Shown: positions 48,837 to 57,707 of the stretch, in pieces
How positions within the stretch are numbered: the stretch's first letter is position 1
Layout: the number at the start of each line of letters is the position of its first letter
Source of the DNA: Chthoniobacteraceae bacterium
GTDB taxonomy: Bacteria > Verrucomicrobiota > Verrucomicrobiia > Chthoniobacterales > Chthoniobacteraceae
DNA: 64,000 nucleotides
Reading direction: 5' to 3'
NCBI GenBank assembly: GCA_028293625.1
Contig: JAQGOL010000030.1
Coordinates: 668,566 to 732,565, forward strand
Notes under the pieces: generated by a model
Told to the model about the DNA's origin: nothing
The model's database searches: none
The model's input: the letters and a program-made list of their open reading frames with translations, nothing else
Position numbers and translations under genes: made by a program

Positions 48837-50510
48837 TTACGCCGCGCTTTGCTCTGCCGCGGGACGCGGTTTGAAACGCATCGACGGTTTTTTCCCGCCG
48901 CCAAAAAGGTCCTGCACATCAAAGAGCGTCACAAAAAGCATGAACCCGATGACGAGCACGGTTCCCGCGGTCTGAATGTATTCAACAATGCGTTGGGTGC
49001 GCGGCCCGGGCGGACGGCCCCGAAGCATTTCGACGATTCCCAGTGTGATATGGCTTCCATCCAGAGGCGGGATCGGCAGCATGTTCATCAACGCGAGGTT
49101 CACATTGATCACGACGCTGAACCAAAGCACGAGCCGCCAGCCTTGCGGGCTTTCAAAGAGCAAATAGTAGATGCGCATCATCATTACCGGCCCGCCCATG
49201 TGCTGGACGCTGATGCTGCTGTTGGAAGTCGGACTCAGCTTTTTGAAGGTCTGATAGATGGTGCCCGTCGCCTCGCTGATCTGTTCACCAGGCGTCGGAT
49301 AGATGGGCCACATCCTGCCGCGCGGATCAAATTCAAAGCCGTCCCCACGGTCGAGTCCAATGCCGATGCTCGGCTTGGTCGGCCCTTCAACCGGCACTTC
49401 CGGGGTGACTGTAACGGTCTTTTTTTCGGTGCCGCGTTCCACGGCGAGCTCGACCGGTTTGCCTTCATTGGCCCAGATCTGTTTGACGAATTGCTCCGGG
49501 AATTGCATCGGGTTGCCGTTGACGGAAAGAATCCGATCGCCCTTTTGCAACCCTCCCTGCTGAGCGGGACTGCCCGGAAAGACTTCCCCGGCCACAAAGC
49601 CGCGCGGCTCAAACGTCAGATCCACCGTCGGCAACTTGCCATCCACGCTCTTTTCGCCGCGCTCCACAGTGATGACGATGGGTTGGCCTGGATGAGCCGC
49701 CACCCACATCGATATGCTGCTGTCATCATAGATTGGCTCGCCGCCTACACGGGTAAGAATGTCTTTTGGAAGGAAGCCGGCTTTTTCAGCAGGACTGCCA
49801 GGTACGGTTTTAAAAACCATCGGGCGGCTCATTGGCCCAAGGCCAAGCTGACGCAGGCCGCGGCGTTGATACCATTTGGTCGGCTCAACCTTGGGCGTCG
49901 ACTCAATCGATTTCAGTTCCCCATCGCGCTTGATATCAAGATGGATGGTCGGCTCTTCGCTGCCGGCAATGCGCCACATCACACTATCCTCGCTCTGCCC
50001 GCCCCAGCGTGTGACTTTATGTCCGTCGATTGCCACGATTTCATCACCGGCTTTAAACCCGGCGGTCTCCGCGGGCGATCCCGGCGCAACAAACCCGACA
50101 ATCGTGGTGCGTTCGGATTCCGTCACCGGACGGCCGACCTGCCAGACCAGGAACGCGAACACGCACGCCAGCCCGAAGCTGAATACCGGGCCGGCAATGG
50201 CGACGATGATCTTGTCGAGCGGCTTGAGTTTAGGCAGTTCTTTGCCGGCATATTCGCTGTCGCCTTCGATGGACGATTCCATCAACTGCGGCAGTTTGAC
50301 AAAGCCGCCGGCCGGGATGCTCCCGAGGCTGTAAGTGACGCCATTGATTTTTTTCTCCCAGATCGGTTTTCCAAACCAGATCCCGAAGCCTTCAATGACC
50401 AGCCCGCGCCATTTGGCGGCCAGAAAGTGGCCCAGCTCATGCACAACGATGAGCAAGTTAAAGAGAAGCACCACTTCAAGGAGGATGCCGATGATTTTCA
50501 GGATGGCCAT
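48837..50510 (-). CDS. rseP: RseP-type site-2 protease with three PDZ domains
   Basis: Intramembrane zinc protease (M50). HELGH at residues 24-28 and NMLPIPPLDGSH near 500 are the metal ligands. It cleaves signal-transducing or remnant peptides within the membrane. Three PDZ-like units are visible: FVAPGSPAETAGFKAGDEIV, KTVPGSPAEKAGFLPKDIL and VFPGSPAQQGGLQKGDRIL; classical E. coli RseP has two. The start at 50510 fits the first membrane helix; an ATG at 50624 adds an unconserved leader. 34 bases after dxr. Confidence 0.93.
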   Translation of the reverse strand: MAILKIIGILLEVVLLFNLLIVVHELGHFLAAKWRGLVIEGFGIWFGKPIWEKKINGVTYSLGSIPAGGFVKLPQLMESSIEGDSEYAGKELPKLKPLDKIIVAIAGPVFSFGLACVFAFLVWQVGRPVTESERTTIVGFVAPGSPAETAGFKAGDEIVAIDGHKVTRWGGQSEDSVMWRIAGSEEPTIHLDIKRDGELKSIESTPKVEPTKWYQRRGLRQLGLGPMSRPMVFKTVPGSPAEKAGFLPKDILTRVGGEPIYDDSSISMWVAAHPGQPIVITVERGEKSVDGKLPTVDLTFEPRGFVAGEVFPGSPAQQGGLQKGDRILSVNGNPMQFPEQFVKQIWANEGKPVELAVERGTEKKTVTVTPEVPVEGPTKPSIGIGLDRGDGFEFDPRGRMWPIYPTPGEQISEATGTIYQTFKKLSPTSNSSISVQHMGGPVMMMRIYYLLFESPQGWRLVLWFSVVINVNLALMNMLPIPPLDGSHITLGIVEMLRGRPPGPRTQRIVEYIQTAGTVLVIGFMLFVTLFDVQDLFGGGKKPSMRFKPRPAAEQSAA

Positions 50511-50544
50511 GTGGGTTAGGTAGACTCTGGGGAGCGAAGAAGGT

Positions 50545-51648
50545 TCAAACGCCGAGCAGTTCCCCGGCTCGCGTGCGCGCCCAGGAATCGGCGCACAAAA
50601 TAGCATCGAGTTCCGGCGCGGCAATGAGAGTATGTTCGCGCATCACGCGTTCAACGGTGCGCCAGATTGCGGGAAACGCGCAGCGGCTTTCCAAAAACGC
50701 GGCGACGGCGATTTCATTGGCGGCATTGAGCACCGCTGGCAGCGTGCCGCTCGCTTCCCCTGCCCAGCGTGCCAGCGAAAGCGCGGGGAAATCGGCCCAG
50801 CGCGGCGCTTCAAATTCCAGCTTCGCCAGCGCGGCAAAATCAATGGAAGGGAGCCGGTTTGGGACGCGCTCAGGCCAGGTCACGGCATACTGGATCGGAA
50901 AACACATGTCGGTGACCGAAAGCTGCGCAAGCACCGAGCTGTCGATGAATTCGACCATTGAATGCACGATGCTCTGCGGGTGCACAATCACGTCGACACG
51001 CGCCATTTCCACATCAAAAAGCCAGCGCGCCTCGATCATTTCGAGCCCCTTATTAAAGAGAGTCGCCGAGTCGATCGTGATCTTGCGGCCCATTTCCCAG
51101 GTCGGATGCTTGAGCGCCTGCGCCAGCGTGACGTTCTCAAGCTCCGCCGCCGGCAGCTTGCGAAATGGCCCGCCGCTTGCCGTTAAGATCAGCCGTTTTA
51201 CGTCCGCCGGATCGCGTCCTTCCAGACACTGGTAGATGGCGTTGTGCTCGCTGTCGACAGGCAGCACTTTCACCCCTTTTCGCCGGGCCGCTTCCATGAC
51301 GGCTTCGCCCGCCATCACCAGGATCTCTTTTGAGGCGACCGCGATATCTTTGCCGGCATTGATCGCAGCCAGCGCGGGCTTTAATCCGCCGGTGCCAACA
51401 ATGGCGATGAGCACCAGGTCGGCTTCCGGCAGCGTGGCCAGTTCAAGGAGTCCCTCCTCGTTTCCGTTACCCGAGATGCGGATCTGGGCATCGGGAAAGT
51501 CCTTGGCTGCGGCCTGCAGCTTTTCAACACTGGAATGGGCCGACATCCCGACGATCTCCATCCGTTCGGGAATATCGCGGGCAACCTTTTGCGCACTTTG
51601 ACCAATGGAACCCGTCGCCCCGAGGACGACCACGCGGCGGCGTCTCAT
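50545..51648 (-). CDS. dxr: 1-deoxy-D-xylulose 5-phosphate reductoisomerase
   Basis: Second MEP-pathway enzyme (DXP to MEP, NADPH). VLGATGSIGQSAQ begins the Rossmann fold; LPVDSEHNAIYQCLEG, LTASGGPFR and SIVHSMVEFIDSSVLAQLS are conserved catalytic regions. 367 residues, near the family size. Starts at an ATGA overlap with cdsA, and ispG lies two genes downstream, so two isoprenoid steps share the transcription unit. Confidence 0.97.
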   Translation of the reverse strand: MRRRRVVVLGATGSIGQSAQKVARDIPERMEIVGMSAHSSVEKLQAAAKDFPDAQIRISGNGNEEGLLELATLPEADLVLIAIVGTGGLKPALAAINAGKDIAVASKEILVMAGEAVMEAARRKGVKVLPVDSEHNAIYQCLEGRDPADVKRLILTASGGPFRKLPAAELENVTLAQALKHPTWEMGRKITIDSATLFNKGLEMIEARWLFDVEMARVDVIVHPQSIVHSMVEFIDSSVLAQLSVTDMCFPIQYAVTWPERVPNRLPSIDFAALAKLEFEAPRWADFPALSLARWAGEASGTLPAVLNAANEIAVAAFLESRCAFPAIWRTVERVMREHTLIAAPELDAILCADSWARTRAGELLGV

Positions 51649-52526
51649 GAATTAAAAACAAAAAAGCGCAGGTAGAAAAAGAGCAGCGGCGCGGTGAAGA
51701 GAATGGAATCAATCAGATCAAGGGCGCCACCGATGCCGGGGAGGAAACTGCCGGAGTCCTTGACCCCGGCGCTTCGTTTGACAATCGACTCAGCCAGATC
51801 GCCGATGATGGCCGCAAACCCCAATACCAGCCCCAGGATGAGCGCATCGCGTTGAGTCAGATACGAGAGCCGCTGCGGGATCAACGCCAGCAGCCCGCAG
51901 GCGCCTCCGGTTGAAAAGACCAGCGCGCCGAAGAACCCTTCCCAGGTCTTTTTCGGCGAAATATGCGGGACGAGCGGATGTTTGCCGATAAGGGAACCGG
52001 TGATGTAAGCGCCCATGTCGCTGAACTTGGTGACAAGCACGAGCCAGAGCACATAAATGTGACCGGTCACGTGGCCCGCGGCATCGCGCGGCATCAGGTA
52101 AACGATCTTGGTTACGAAGGAGAAAAGCCAGACAACATAAAGCAACCCAAAGACGGTATAGGCCATCGTCTCAAGGGGCGAAATGTCCCGGGTCCGCTGG
52201 AACATCTGCCGCGAGAAGACCACGAGAAGAAAGAGGAGCAGCGTGGCGATCTCAAAATCGTACGAATGCTCGGGTCCCACCCGGCTGAAATAATAAAAGC
52301 TGCCTGTGGTAAATACCGCCCCGCAAACCATCCCGATGATCTTGAAGTTGGGCAGCTTCTTGACATCGAGCATCGAGTAAAACTCCCAGAGCCCAAGCAG
52401 CCCGAGACCGCCGATCAAAAACATAAAGCCGAGCTCGAATCCGGTCAGGATAATGGAAAGCGCCACAGTCCAAAGCGCCACCGAGCTGCCAAGCCGGCGA
52501 AGAAATACAATTTGGGTGGGTGTCAT
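51645..52526 (-). CDS. cdsA: phosphatidate cytidylyltransferase
   Basis: Makes CDP-diacylglycerol at the membrane. Multiple hydrophobic helices, then KHPLVPHISPKKTWEG and the C-terminal signature SIVKRSAGVKDSGSFLPGIGGALD. The usual PGHGGxxDRxDS is altered here: His is Ile and the DR pair is DL; Asp remains in ALDLIDS. The start at 52526 fits the first helix. First gene of cdsA-dxr-rseP-ispG; uppS, often adjacent, is absent here. The 264 bases to thiD probably hold the promoter. Confidence 0.9.
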   Translation of the reverse strand: MTPTQIVFLRRLGSSVALWTVALSIILTGFELGFMFLIGGLGLLGLWEFYSMLDVKKLPNFKIIGMVCGAVFTTGSFYYFSRVGPEHSYDFEIATLLLFLLVVFSRQMFQRTRDISPLETMAYTVFGLLYVVWLFSFVTKIVYLMPRDAAGHVTGHIYVLWLVLVTKFSDMGAYITGSLIGKHPLVPHISPKKTWEGFFGALVFSTGGACGLLALIPQRLSYLTQRDALILGLVLGFAAIIGDLAESIVKRSAGVKDSGSFLPGIGGALDLIDSILFTAPLLFFYLRFFVFNS

Positions 52527-52790
52527 GCAGGGCGGCCGGGGAGAATCGGCGAGTCTCCGGGCGTTGGCAAGCCTTTGGATGCCGGGGAAACCAACAACAA
52601 CTCTTTCCACACTTGCGCGTTCCTAAGCCCAATGTTGTTACGGAAGTTACGGCAAACGGCCACCTTGAAGTTCAAGGCTTCGCTCCATCCCGCAGGGATA
52701 ATAAACCGTTCGGATTGGCAGGAGCGCTGCGTGGACTTCTTCTTATCCACCCAAGAGAAATTCCTGAACGGCATTGCTCCCACGCCTCCC

Positions 52791-53606
52791 TTAGCGCGCA
52801 AAGTGATTAAGGGCGTCTGTCTGCAGGCCGTTGCGTTCCCAGCGAAGAAAACCGCGGATTGAGCGGGTGACAAACTCCTTGGCTTCGCCCACGGCCTCGC
52901 GCAATGGGAGACCGCGGCCCAGGCCGGCGGCAATGGCGGCGGAATAGGTGCATCCGGTGCCGTGCGTGGAGACATCGGGGACAAATGGCGCGCTGTACGG
53001 AGTCACTTCGCCGTCGGCAAACAGGAGATCGGTGGCAATCGGCTCACGCAGATGCCCCCCCTTGAGAAGAAACGCCGTCTTAAAACGAGCCGCCAATTCC
53101 GCGCCGGCAATCCGCATCTCATCGAGGCTCTCCACCGGACGGCCCACCAGGACACGGACTTCATCGAGATTTGGAGTAACGATGGTGGCAAGCGGAAAAA
53201 GGCGCTCCATATAAAGAGCGATCGCATCGCCAACCAGGAGGGATGCGCCACTGGAGGCGACCATCACCGGATCAACGACGATAAACGGACGCGGTCCGTT
53301 CGCCTGAGCCAATTCAGATTCCAATCGCCCGCAAACCGTCTCGATGATCGCCCGCGAGTAAAGCATCCCGGTTTTGAGCGCCACGATCGGGAACGCCTCA
53401 AAGAGCAGCCGGATCTGTTCGGAGACAATATGCGTCTCGATAGGCTGAATGGCGCTCACTTTGCCGGGCACTTCGGCAACCACGCACGTGACGGCGGTCA
53501 CGCCATAAACCCCCATGGCGCTCATCGCCTTAAGATCGGCCTGGATGCCCGCTCCCGCGCTGTTATCGGAACCGGCGATTGAAAGGACTACGGGAAGCGA
53601 AGACAT
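52791..53606 (-). CDS. thiD: hydroxymethylpyrimidine / phosphomethylpyrimidine kinase
   Basis: Thiamine biosynthesis: phosphorylates HMP and HMP-P. IAGSDNSAGAGIQADLKAM is the N-terminal substrate loop; VVDPVMVASSGASLL, TPNLDEVRVLVGRPV and DVSTHGTGCTYSAAIAAGL supply family and nucleotide-site motifs. The start at 53606 fits; ATGs at 53612 and 53795 are in frame. No other thiamine gene is adjacent and I found no TPP riboswitch in the short gap to apaG, which is divergent. Confidence 0.95.
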   Translation of the reverse strand: MSSLPVVLSIAGSDNSAGAGIQADLKAMSAMGVYGVTAVTCVVAEVPGKVSAIQPIETHIVSEQIRLLFEAFPIVALKTGMLYSRAIIETVCGRLESELAQANGPRPFIVVDPVMVASSGASLLVGDAIALYMERLFPLATIVTPNLDEVRVLVGRPVESLDEMRIAGAELAARFKTAFLLKGGHLREPIATDLLFADGEVTPYSAPFVPDVSTHGTGCTYSAAIAAGLGRGLPLREAVGEAKEFVTRSIRGFLRWERNGLQTDALNHFAR

Positions 53607-53706
53607 TTGCATTTCAGATTTTGAATTTTGGTAGAAGCTGCATTCGAATCGTGAGGCGGTTTGGTCGCAAGTCTCACGAAAGGCAAAATTTACCAATCCA
53701 AAAATC

Positions 53707-54090
53707 ATGTCCGCCGTATTCACCGAACTTGAAGGCCTCCGCGCTACCGTGGATCGGGTGGTGTACATGCCGCACCTGGACGCTCCCGATGACAAGCCGC
53801 ATCCATACGGCTATTTCATCACCATTCATAACGACTCCATGGAAACGGTCACCATCAAGGGCCGCAAATGGGTGGTTACTGATGAGGAAGCGCATTGCGT
53901 GGTGGTGGAAGGCGACGGCGTGGTTGGAAAATGTCCGCGGCTTGAAAGCGGCGAATCGTTTTCGTACAACAGTTACCACGTCATCAGCAGCGATTCGGTG
54001 GCCAAGGGCGCCTTCTTCGGACTCACAGACGGCGGCCTCCCTGTTTTTACGCGCATCCCGACCTTCACCATGCGCACCCCGAGGCTCTGA
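53707..54090 (+). CDS. apaG: ApaG domain protein
   Basis: A 127-residue ApaG/Fn3-like protein: YFITIHNDSMETVTIKGRKWVVTDEE, VVVEGDGVVGKCPRLESGESFSYNSY. The family (also FBxo3 domain) binds unknown ligands and in enterobacteria is linked to ApaH. No apaH is nearby. Intact size. Overlaps a palindrome with the convergent cyclo-ligase gene. Confidence 0.9.
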   Translation: MSAVFTELEGLRATVDRVVYMPHLDAPDDKPHPYGYFITIHNDSMETVTIKGRKWVVTDEEAHCVVVEGDGVVGKCPRLESGESFSYNSYHVISSDSVAKGAFFGLTDGGLPVFTRIPTFTMRTPRL

Positions 54091-54119
54091 ACAGGCTTTT
54101 TAAAAAAGCCCGGCCTCGG
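54079..54119. terminator. nested palindrome between convergent genes
   Basis: Outer arms CCGAGGC/GCCTCGG (54079-54085, 54113-54119) enclose GGCTTTTT/AAAAAGCC (54094-54110, 1-base centre). It spans the stops of both apaG and the cyclo-ligase gene. The A/T arms could act as a bidirectional terminator, though the inner loop is tight. Confidence 0.5.
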
Positions 54120-54648
54120 TCAATACGCGGTCCACTCCCATGTCGTGCGGCTCGCCTGGCAAGGTCTCGACAATCTGCACTTCAAAACAAACCCCGATCC
54201 TGAGGGCGCGCATGGCCGGATTGCCAAGCAACCGATCGTAATAGCCGCCGCCGCGTCCCAGCCGTGCGCCGCTTCGGGTAAACGCCACGCCCGGGACCAG
54301 GATCAGGTCGATTTCATCCAGGGCCACGGCATGGGCGGAGTCAAAAAGCGGTTCCCGCAATTTCCAGCGCGACACCACCAGCTTGGCCGGATCGGTTACG
54401 CGAAAAAAATCGAGTTCATTCCCTCTTACCCGCGGATAGCAGATTTTTTTTAAAAGCGCATGCGGAGCGAGCCGTTCAATATCGGGTTCGCCTGTGTGCG
54501 GTGCGAATACGGCCACGGTACAGGCCTTTGACCAGGCGGGATCCTCCACCAAAGCCGCGCAAAGCAGCCCTGATTTGGCGGCCGCCATTTCCGGAGGAAA
54601 CCTGAGTGCCTCCCGGATCCGCTGCCGGACTTGAACTTTGCTCTCCAT
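54100..54648 (-). CDS. 5-formyltetrahydrofolate cyclo-ligase
   Basis: Converts 5-formyl-THF to methenyl-THF with ATP. LGRGGGYYDRLL is the family signature; FAPHTGEPDIERL, ILVPGVAFTRSGARL and DMGVDRVLTE also fit. The start at 54648 gives 182 residues, the family size; an ATG at 54684 is in frame. Cytoplasmic. Convergent with apaG. Confidence 0.92.
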   Translation of the reverse strand: MESKVQVRQRIREALRFPPEMAAAKSGLLCAALVEDPAWSKACTVAVFAPHTGEPDIERLAPHALLKKICYPRVRGNELDFFRVTDPAKLVVSRWKLREPLFDSAHAVALDEIDLILVPGVAFTRSGARLGRGGGYYDRLLGNPAMRALRIGVCFEVQIVETLPGEPHDMGVDRVLTEAGLF

Positions 54649-54733
54649 CAACCCATTACACGGCTTTGAGCCAATGCATGGCAAGCGCGAGAAAGCTTTG
54701 CGCCGGGCACGCTGACGGCTGTAGAATTAACGC

Positions 54734-55711
54734 GTGGCCAACCCCTTCCACCGTATCCTCAAGCCGAATGCGGAGATTAAAAAATCCGCCGGCACCAACG
54801 GAACCACTCCTTTGACGCCTTCCCCGCCTGCCACTCGCAAAGTCGGGCTTAAACCCAAGGCGGACTGGCATAAACGAAATTTCCTCACCAGCGTGCTCAT
54901 TCCTTCGCTCTTTGCCAAACGCGCGGGCGAACACGCTTCCCCGATTTTTCCCGAACTGAGCGGCGATCAGATCGGGATCACCTGGATTGGGCACGCCTCC
55001 TTTTTGATCCAGGCGGGCGGCCACAGTGTTCTGATCGACCCCAACTGGGCGAAGTGGCTCAAAGTCATCAAGCGGATACGGCATCCCGGCATGCACATCC
55101 ACGATCTGCCCGCCATCGACATCGTGCTTGTGACCCATGCGCACTTTGATCATCTCGACCGCACCTCGCTGCGCGAAGTGGCTGCCGATCAGCCCATCGT
55201 GGTTCCCTTTGAAGTCGGCAACCTGGTACATGACCTCGGTTTCCGCAGCGTGCATGAATTGCATTATTGGGAAAGCTACGAACATGGTCCCCTCAAAATC
55301 ACGCTGACTCCGTGCCATCATTGGGGAGCGCGCATGCTGCACGATTCCCACCGGGGTTTTGGCGGATTTATCATTGAAGTCAACGGACGCTCAATCTTCC
55401 ACTGCGGCGATACGGCATACTTTGACGGGTTTAAAGAGATTGGAAAACGGCATCCCATCGACATCGCGCTGCTTCCCATCGGGGCGTATGACCCTCCAAG
55501 CGGCCGCGAGGTGCATATGAATCCCGAGGAAGCGATCCAGGCGTTCATGGAACTGGGCGCCAAACGCCTTATCCCGATGCATTACGGCACGTTCCGGCTC
55601 AGTTATGAACCGATGCACGAGCCGCCCGAACGCCTGCTTACCTGCGCGCGCATCCACGCGATTGAACATCAGATCTCGGTCATGACCGAAGGCGTCCCCC
55701 TGGTGTTTTAA
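54734..55711 (+). CDS. MBL-fold metallo-hydrolase (NAPE-PLD/UlaG-like)
   Basis: A 325-residue metallo-beta-lactamase-fold protein starting at GTG. THAHFDHLD gives the HxHxDH metal motif (H135, H137, D139, H140). ITWIGHASFLIQ, TPCHHWGARMLHD, IEVNGRSIFHCGDTAY and IPMHYGTFRLSYEP supply the remaining ligands. Closest to the L-ascorbate-6-P lactonase/NAPE-PLD-like group; the substrate is uncertain. No signal peptide. Confidence 0.88.
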   Translation: MANPFHRILKPNAEIKKSAGTNGTTPLTPSPPATRKVGLKPKADWHKRNFLTSVLIPSLFAKRAGEHASPIFPELSGDQIGITWIGHASFLIQAGGHSVLIDPNWAKWLKVIKRIRHPGMHIHDLPAIDIVLVTHAHFDHLDRTSLREVAADQPIVVPFEVGNLVHDLGFRSVHELHYWESYEHGPLKITLTPCHHWGARMLHDSHRGFGGFIIEVNGRSIFHCGDTAYFDGFKEIGKRHPIDIALLPIGAYDPPSGREVHMNPEEAIQAFMELGAKRLIPMHYGTFRLSYEPMHEPPERLLTCARIHAIEHQISVMTEGVPLVF

Positions 55712-56092
55712 AGGGCATTTAAGGAGAGATGATTTTCGAATCATCCGCCTCAACTGCGATGGCTGCGGCTGTCCGAAAACGGCCGCTCACTGGTTATCCA
55801 GGGAAAAAGCGGCTCCTGAGCGCGTAGGGACTCGCATCGGGCGCGAAGGTGGCCATCCTGAGGGCGCGGCGGGCCGATCAACAGGAGACGGAGCCAGGGG
55901 AAGCGCGAAGGTGTGCCGATCAAGTGCGTCAGCGTGAAGGATGAGTTTGTGGGTGGCATGGACAAGTGCATGGCGGGGCGCTTGAACCCGTAGGCGGACC
56001 TTTCTGGTTAAAATTGATCAATCCAATCGTGGGCAGGAAGCGATCGTCTGTCGTAACCCCGAAACGAAACCGTAATCGCCCATAAATCCCCC
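55712..56092. other. 381-base gap without a supported gene
   Basis: No frame has family support. A 73-codon - strand ORF (55750-55971) and a + strand tract containing GKREGVPIKCVSVKDEFVGG look coding-like but match nothing I recognise and are interrupted. It may hold the promoter of the next gene. Confidence 0.5.
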
Positions 56093-56860
56093 ATGTCACT
56101 CGACATCAATACCAGCATCGCTTTTCTAAAGGAACGCGTCGACAAAACCTTGAGCGTACAGACCGAGATCGCTCCCATCTGGATCTGGCCGCTGAAATCG
56201 CTGAAGGAATGGCAGAACGACAGTATCCAGCTCGATAAATCGCAGGAGGAAACCGTGGCCGCCAAAGCCATCTCCGCCTCCACGCGGATGTCGTCCTCGC
56301 GCGGATTGCTCGATGCGCGCCTGGAGCTGATTCACAGCCAAACCAAATTGGTTGTCGGCGTGATGCGTGTCCGGGCCGAGCGCGATCCGGGCCTGCGCGA
56401 TGTGGTCGATGCCTTAAGCGCGCGGGGCGATTCACGCCGGAGCATTGAGGATGAAGCTTCCGCCTTGATCTCCGCCTGGAAAGAGGAATTCGCCGGGCCG
56501 GCATTCGTCCCTGCCCCAAAGATCACCCATGACGCGTTTCGCGAGCTCATTTACGGAGTCGCGGCCAATGGAAAAAAGCAAGGAATTCCCTCGCTGCGCG
56601 CCCTTAAACAGGATCACTCGGACAAATTGACCGTGGAACGTCGCGAAGTGGGCCGGGTGAGCGCACTGCTAAACCGGGTTGAACGCGACGCGGTCGATTG
56701 GTATGCGGAGGCGACCAGCGTTTTTGAAGAAGGAACCGAGATCGGGGAACTGCTCAGGGCGCTTATTCCGACCACGGGCCGCCCGGCAGCGGAACCGCGT
56801 TCCAACGGCCAGACGCCCATCCCGGCCAGGGCGGCACAAGTCGCGCCGCACGAGGAGTAA
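56093..56860 (+). CDS. hypothetical helical protein
   Basis: A 255-residue protein, mostly predicted helical and charged, without signal peptide or membrane segment. A proline/alanine tail ends it. I see no catalytic or binding motif; ELIYGVAANGKKQGIPSLRALK is the most distinctive segment. It precedes the cyclophilin gene by 103 bases. A coiled-coil or scaffold role is possible, but I do not assign one. Confidence 0.6.
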   Translation: MSLDINTSIAFLKERVDKTLSVQTEIAPIWIWPLKSLKEWQNDSIQLDKSQEETVAAKAISASTRMSSSRGLLDARLELIHSQTKLVVGVMRVRAERDPGLRDVVDALSARGDSRRSIEDEASALISAWKEEFAGPAFVPAPKITHDAFRELIYGVAANGKKQGIPSLRALKQDHSDKLTVERREVGRVSALLNRVERDAVDWYAEATSVFEEGTEIGELLRALIPTTGRPAAEPRSNGQTPIPARAAQVAPHEE

Positions 56861-56963
56861 GAGCGAAAGCCGCCAGGGAGCGGTTGCGGCGATGCCCGCG
56901 CTCTGCCTTCGTCCATTTCTCCGCGTGACAGAGCCGCGAACGCATGGCAAATGTGCCGCCCCT

Positions 56964-57542
56964 ATGAAAAAGCTCGTTTCCTCTCTCCTGCTCACGTGCG
57001 CTCTGGGCGTTTTGATTGTCCCCTCCTCACGGGGCGAAGATGCCAAAGAAGTCGCGGTTATTAAGACGAACAAAGGCGAAATGGTGGCCGAATTCTGGCC
57101 CGATGTGGCGCCCAAGACTGTCGAGAACTTCAAGAAGCTCGCGTCAAAAGGCTTTTATGACGGCACGGCATTTCACCGCGTCATCAAAGGATTTATGATC
57201 CAGGGCGGCGACCCGCTTACCAAGGACGACAGCAAGCAGGCGCGCTGGGGCACCGGCGATCCGGGCTACAAGATCGACGCGGAATTTAATGCCAAATCCC
57301 ACGTGCGCGGCGTCCTCTCGATGGCCCGCTCGCAGGACGTCAATTCGGCCGGCTCGCAGTTTTTTGTCTGCCACGACAAAGCGACTTTCCTGGATGGCAA
57401 ATACACTGGGTTCGGCAAGCTGATCAAGGGCGACGATGTCCTTGAAAAAATCAATTCGACGGCCACCGACGGAAACGATCGGCCGTTGGAAAAAGTGGTG
57501 GTGGAGAGCATCAAGATTGTGCCTGCCGCTTCGGTTAAATAA
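56964..57542 (+). CDS. secreted cyclophilin-type peptidylprolyl isomerase
   Basis: Catalyses proline cis-trans isomerisation of exported proteins. The start at 56964 gives a signal peptide (MKKLVSSLLLTCALGVLIV) and 192 residues. The core FYDGTAFHRVIKGFMIQGGDP is the cyclophilin active-site segment; AGSQFFVC and FGKLIKGDDVLEKI complete the fold. The FHR arginine and QFF motif are intact, so it is likely active in the periplasm. Followed by a terminator-like hairpin. Confidence 0.93.
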   Translation: MKKLVSSLLLTCALGVLIVPSSRGEDAKEVAVIKTNKGEMVAEFWPDVAPKTVENFKKLASKGFYDGTAFHRVIKGFMIQGGDPLTKDDSKQARWGTGDPGYKIDAEFNAKSHVRGVLSMARSQDVNSAGSQFFVCHDKATFLDGKYTGFGKLIKGDDVLEKINSTATDGNDRPLEKVVVESIKIVPAASVK

Positions 57543-57614
57543 GGGGCGTCTTTCGCCTTAAGGGAACCGCTTTTCGCAACGAGTCCGTTGTTGTAAGAGC
57601 GGAATCTGTCGCCA

Positions 57615-57641
57615 AAGCCGGGGGAGATTACCCCCCGGCTT
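57615..57641 (+). terminator. hairpin after the cyclophilin gene
   Basis: AAGCCGGGGG and CCCCCCGGCTT form about a 10-bp GC-rich stem with a 6-base loop, 73 bases past the stop. TTCTTCAATTTTT follows at a short distance. A plausible rho-independent terminator, though the T-run is offset. Confidence 0.5.
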
Positions 57642-57707
57642 CGGCTTCTTCAATTTTTCGCTGGCGCCTCGCGCCAAATTCGCCACCCTCACGCCCCTTT
57701 TTCCAAA

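Noticed and set aside
48732-50519. 595-codon + strand ORF opposite rseP
   Set aside because: Length comes from high-GC antisense codons; RseP on the other strand has all catalytic motifs.
51963-52862. 299-codon + strand ORF opposite cdsA
   Set aside because: Rich in charged repeats typical of antisense to membrane-protein codons; no recognisable domain.
53607-53706. TPP riboswitch before thiD
   Set aside because: The gap is about 100 bases and I cannot find the conserved CUGAGA/ACCUGA elements.
53579-54103. 174-codon frame over apaG
   Set aside because: Frame-shifted shadow; the 127-residue frame matches ApaG along its length.
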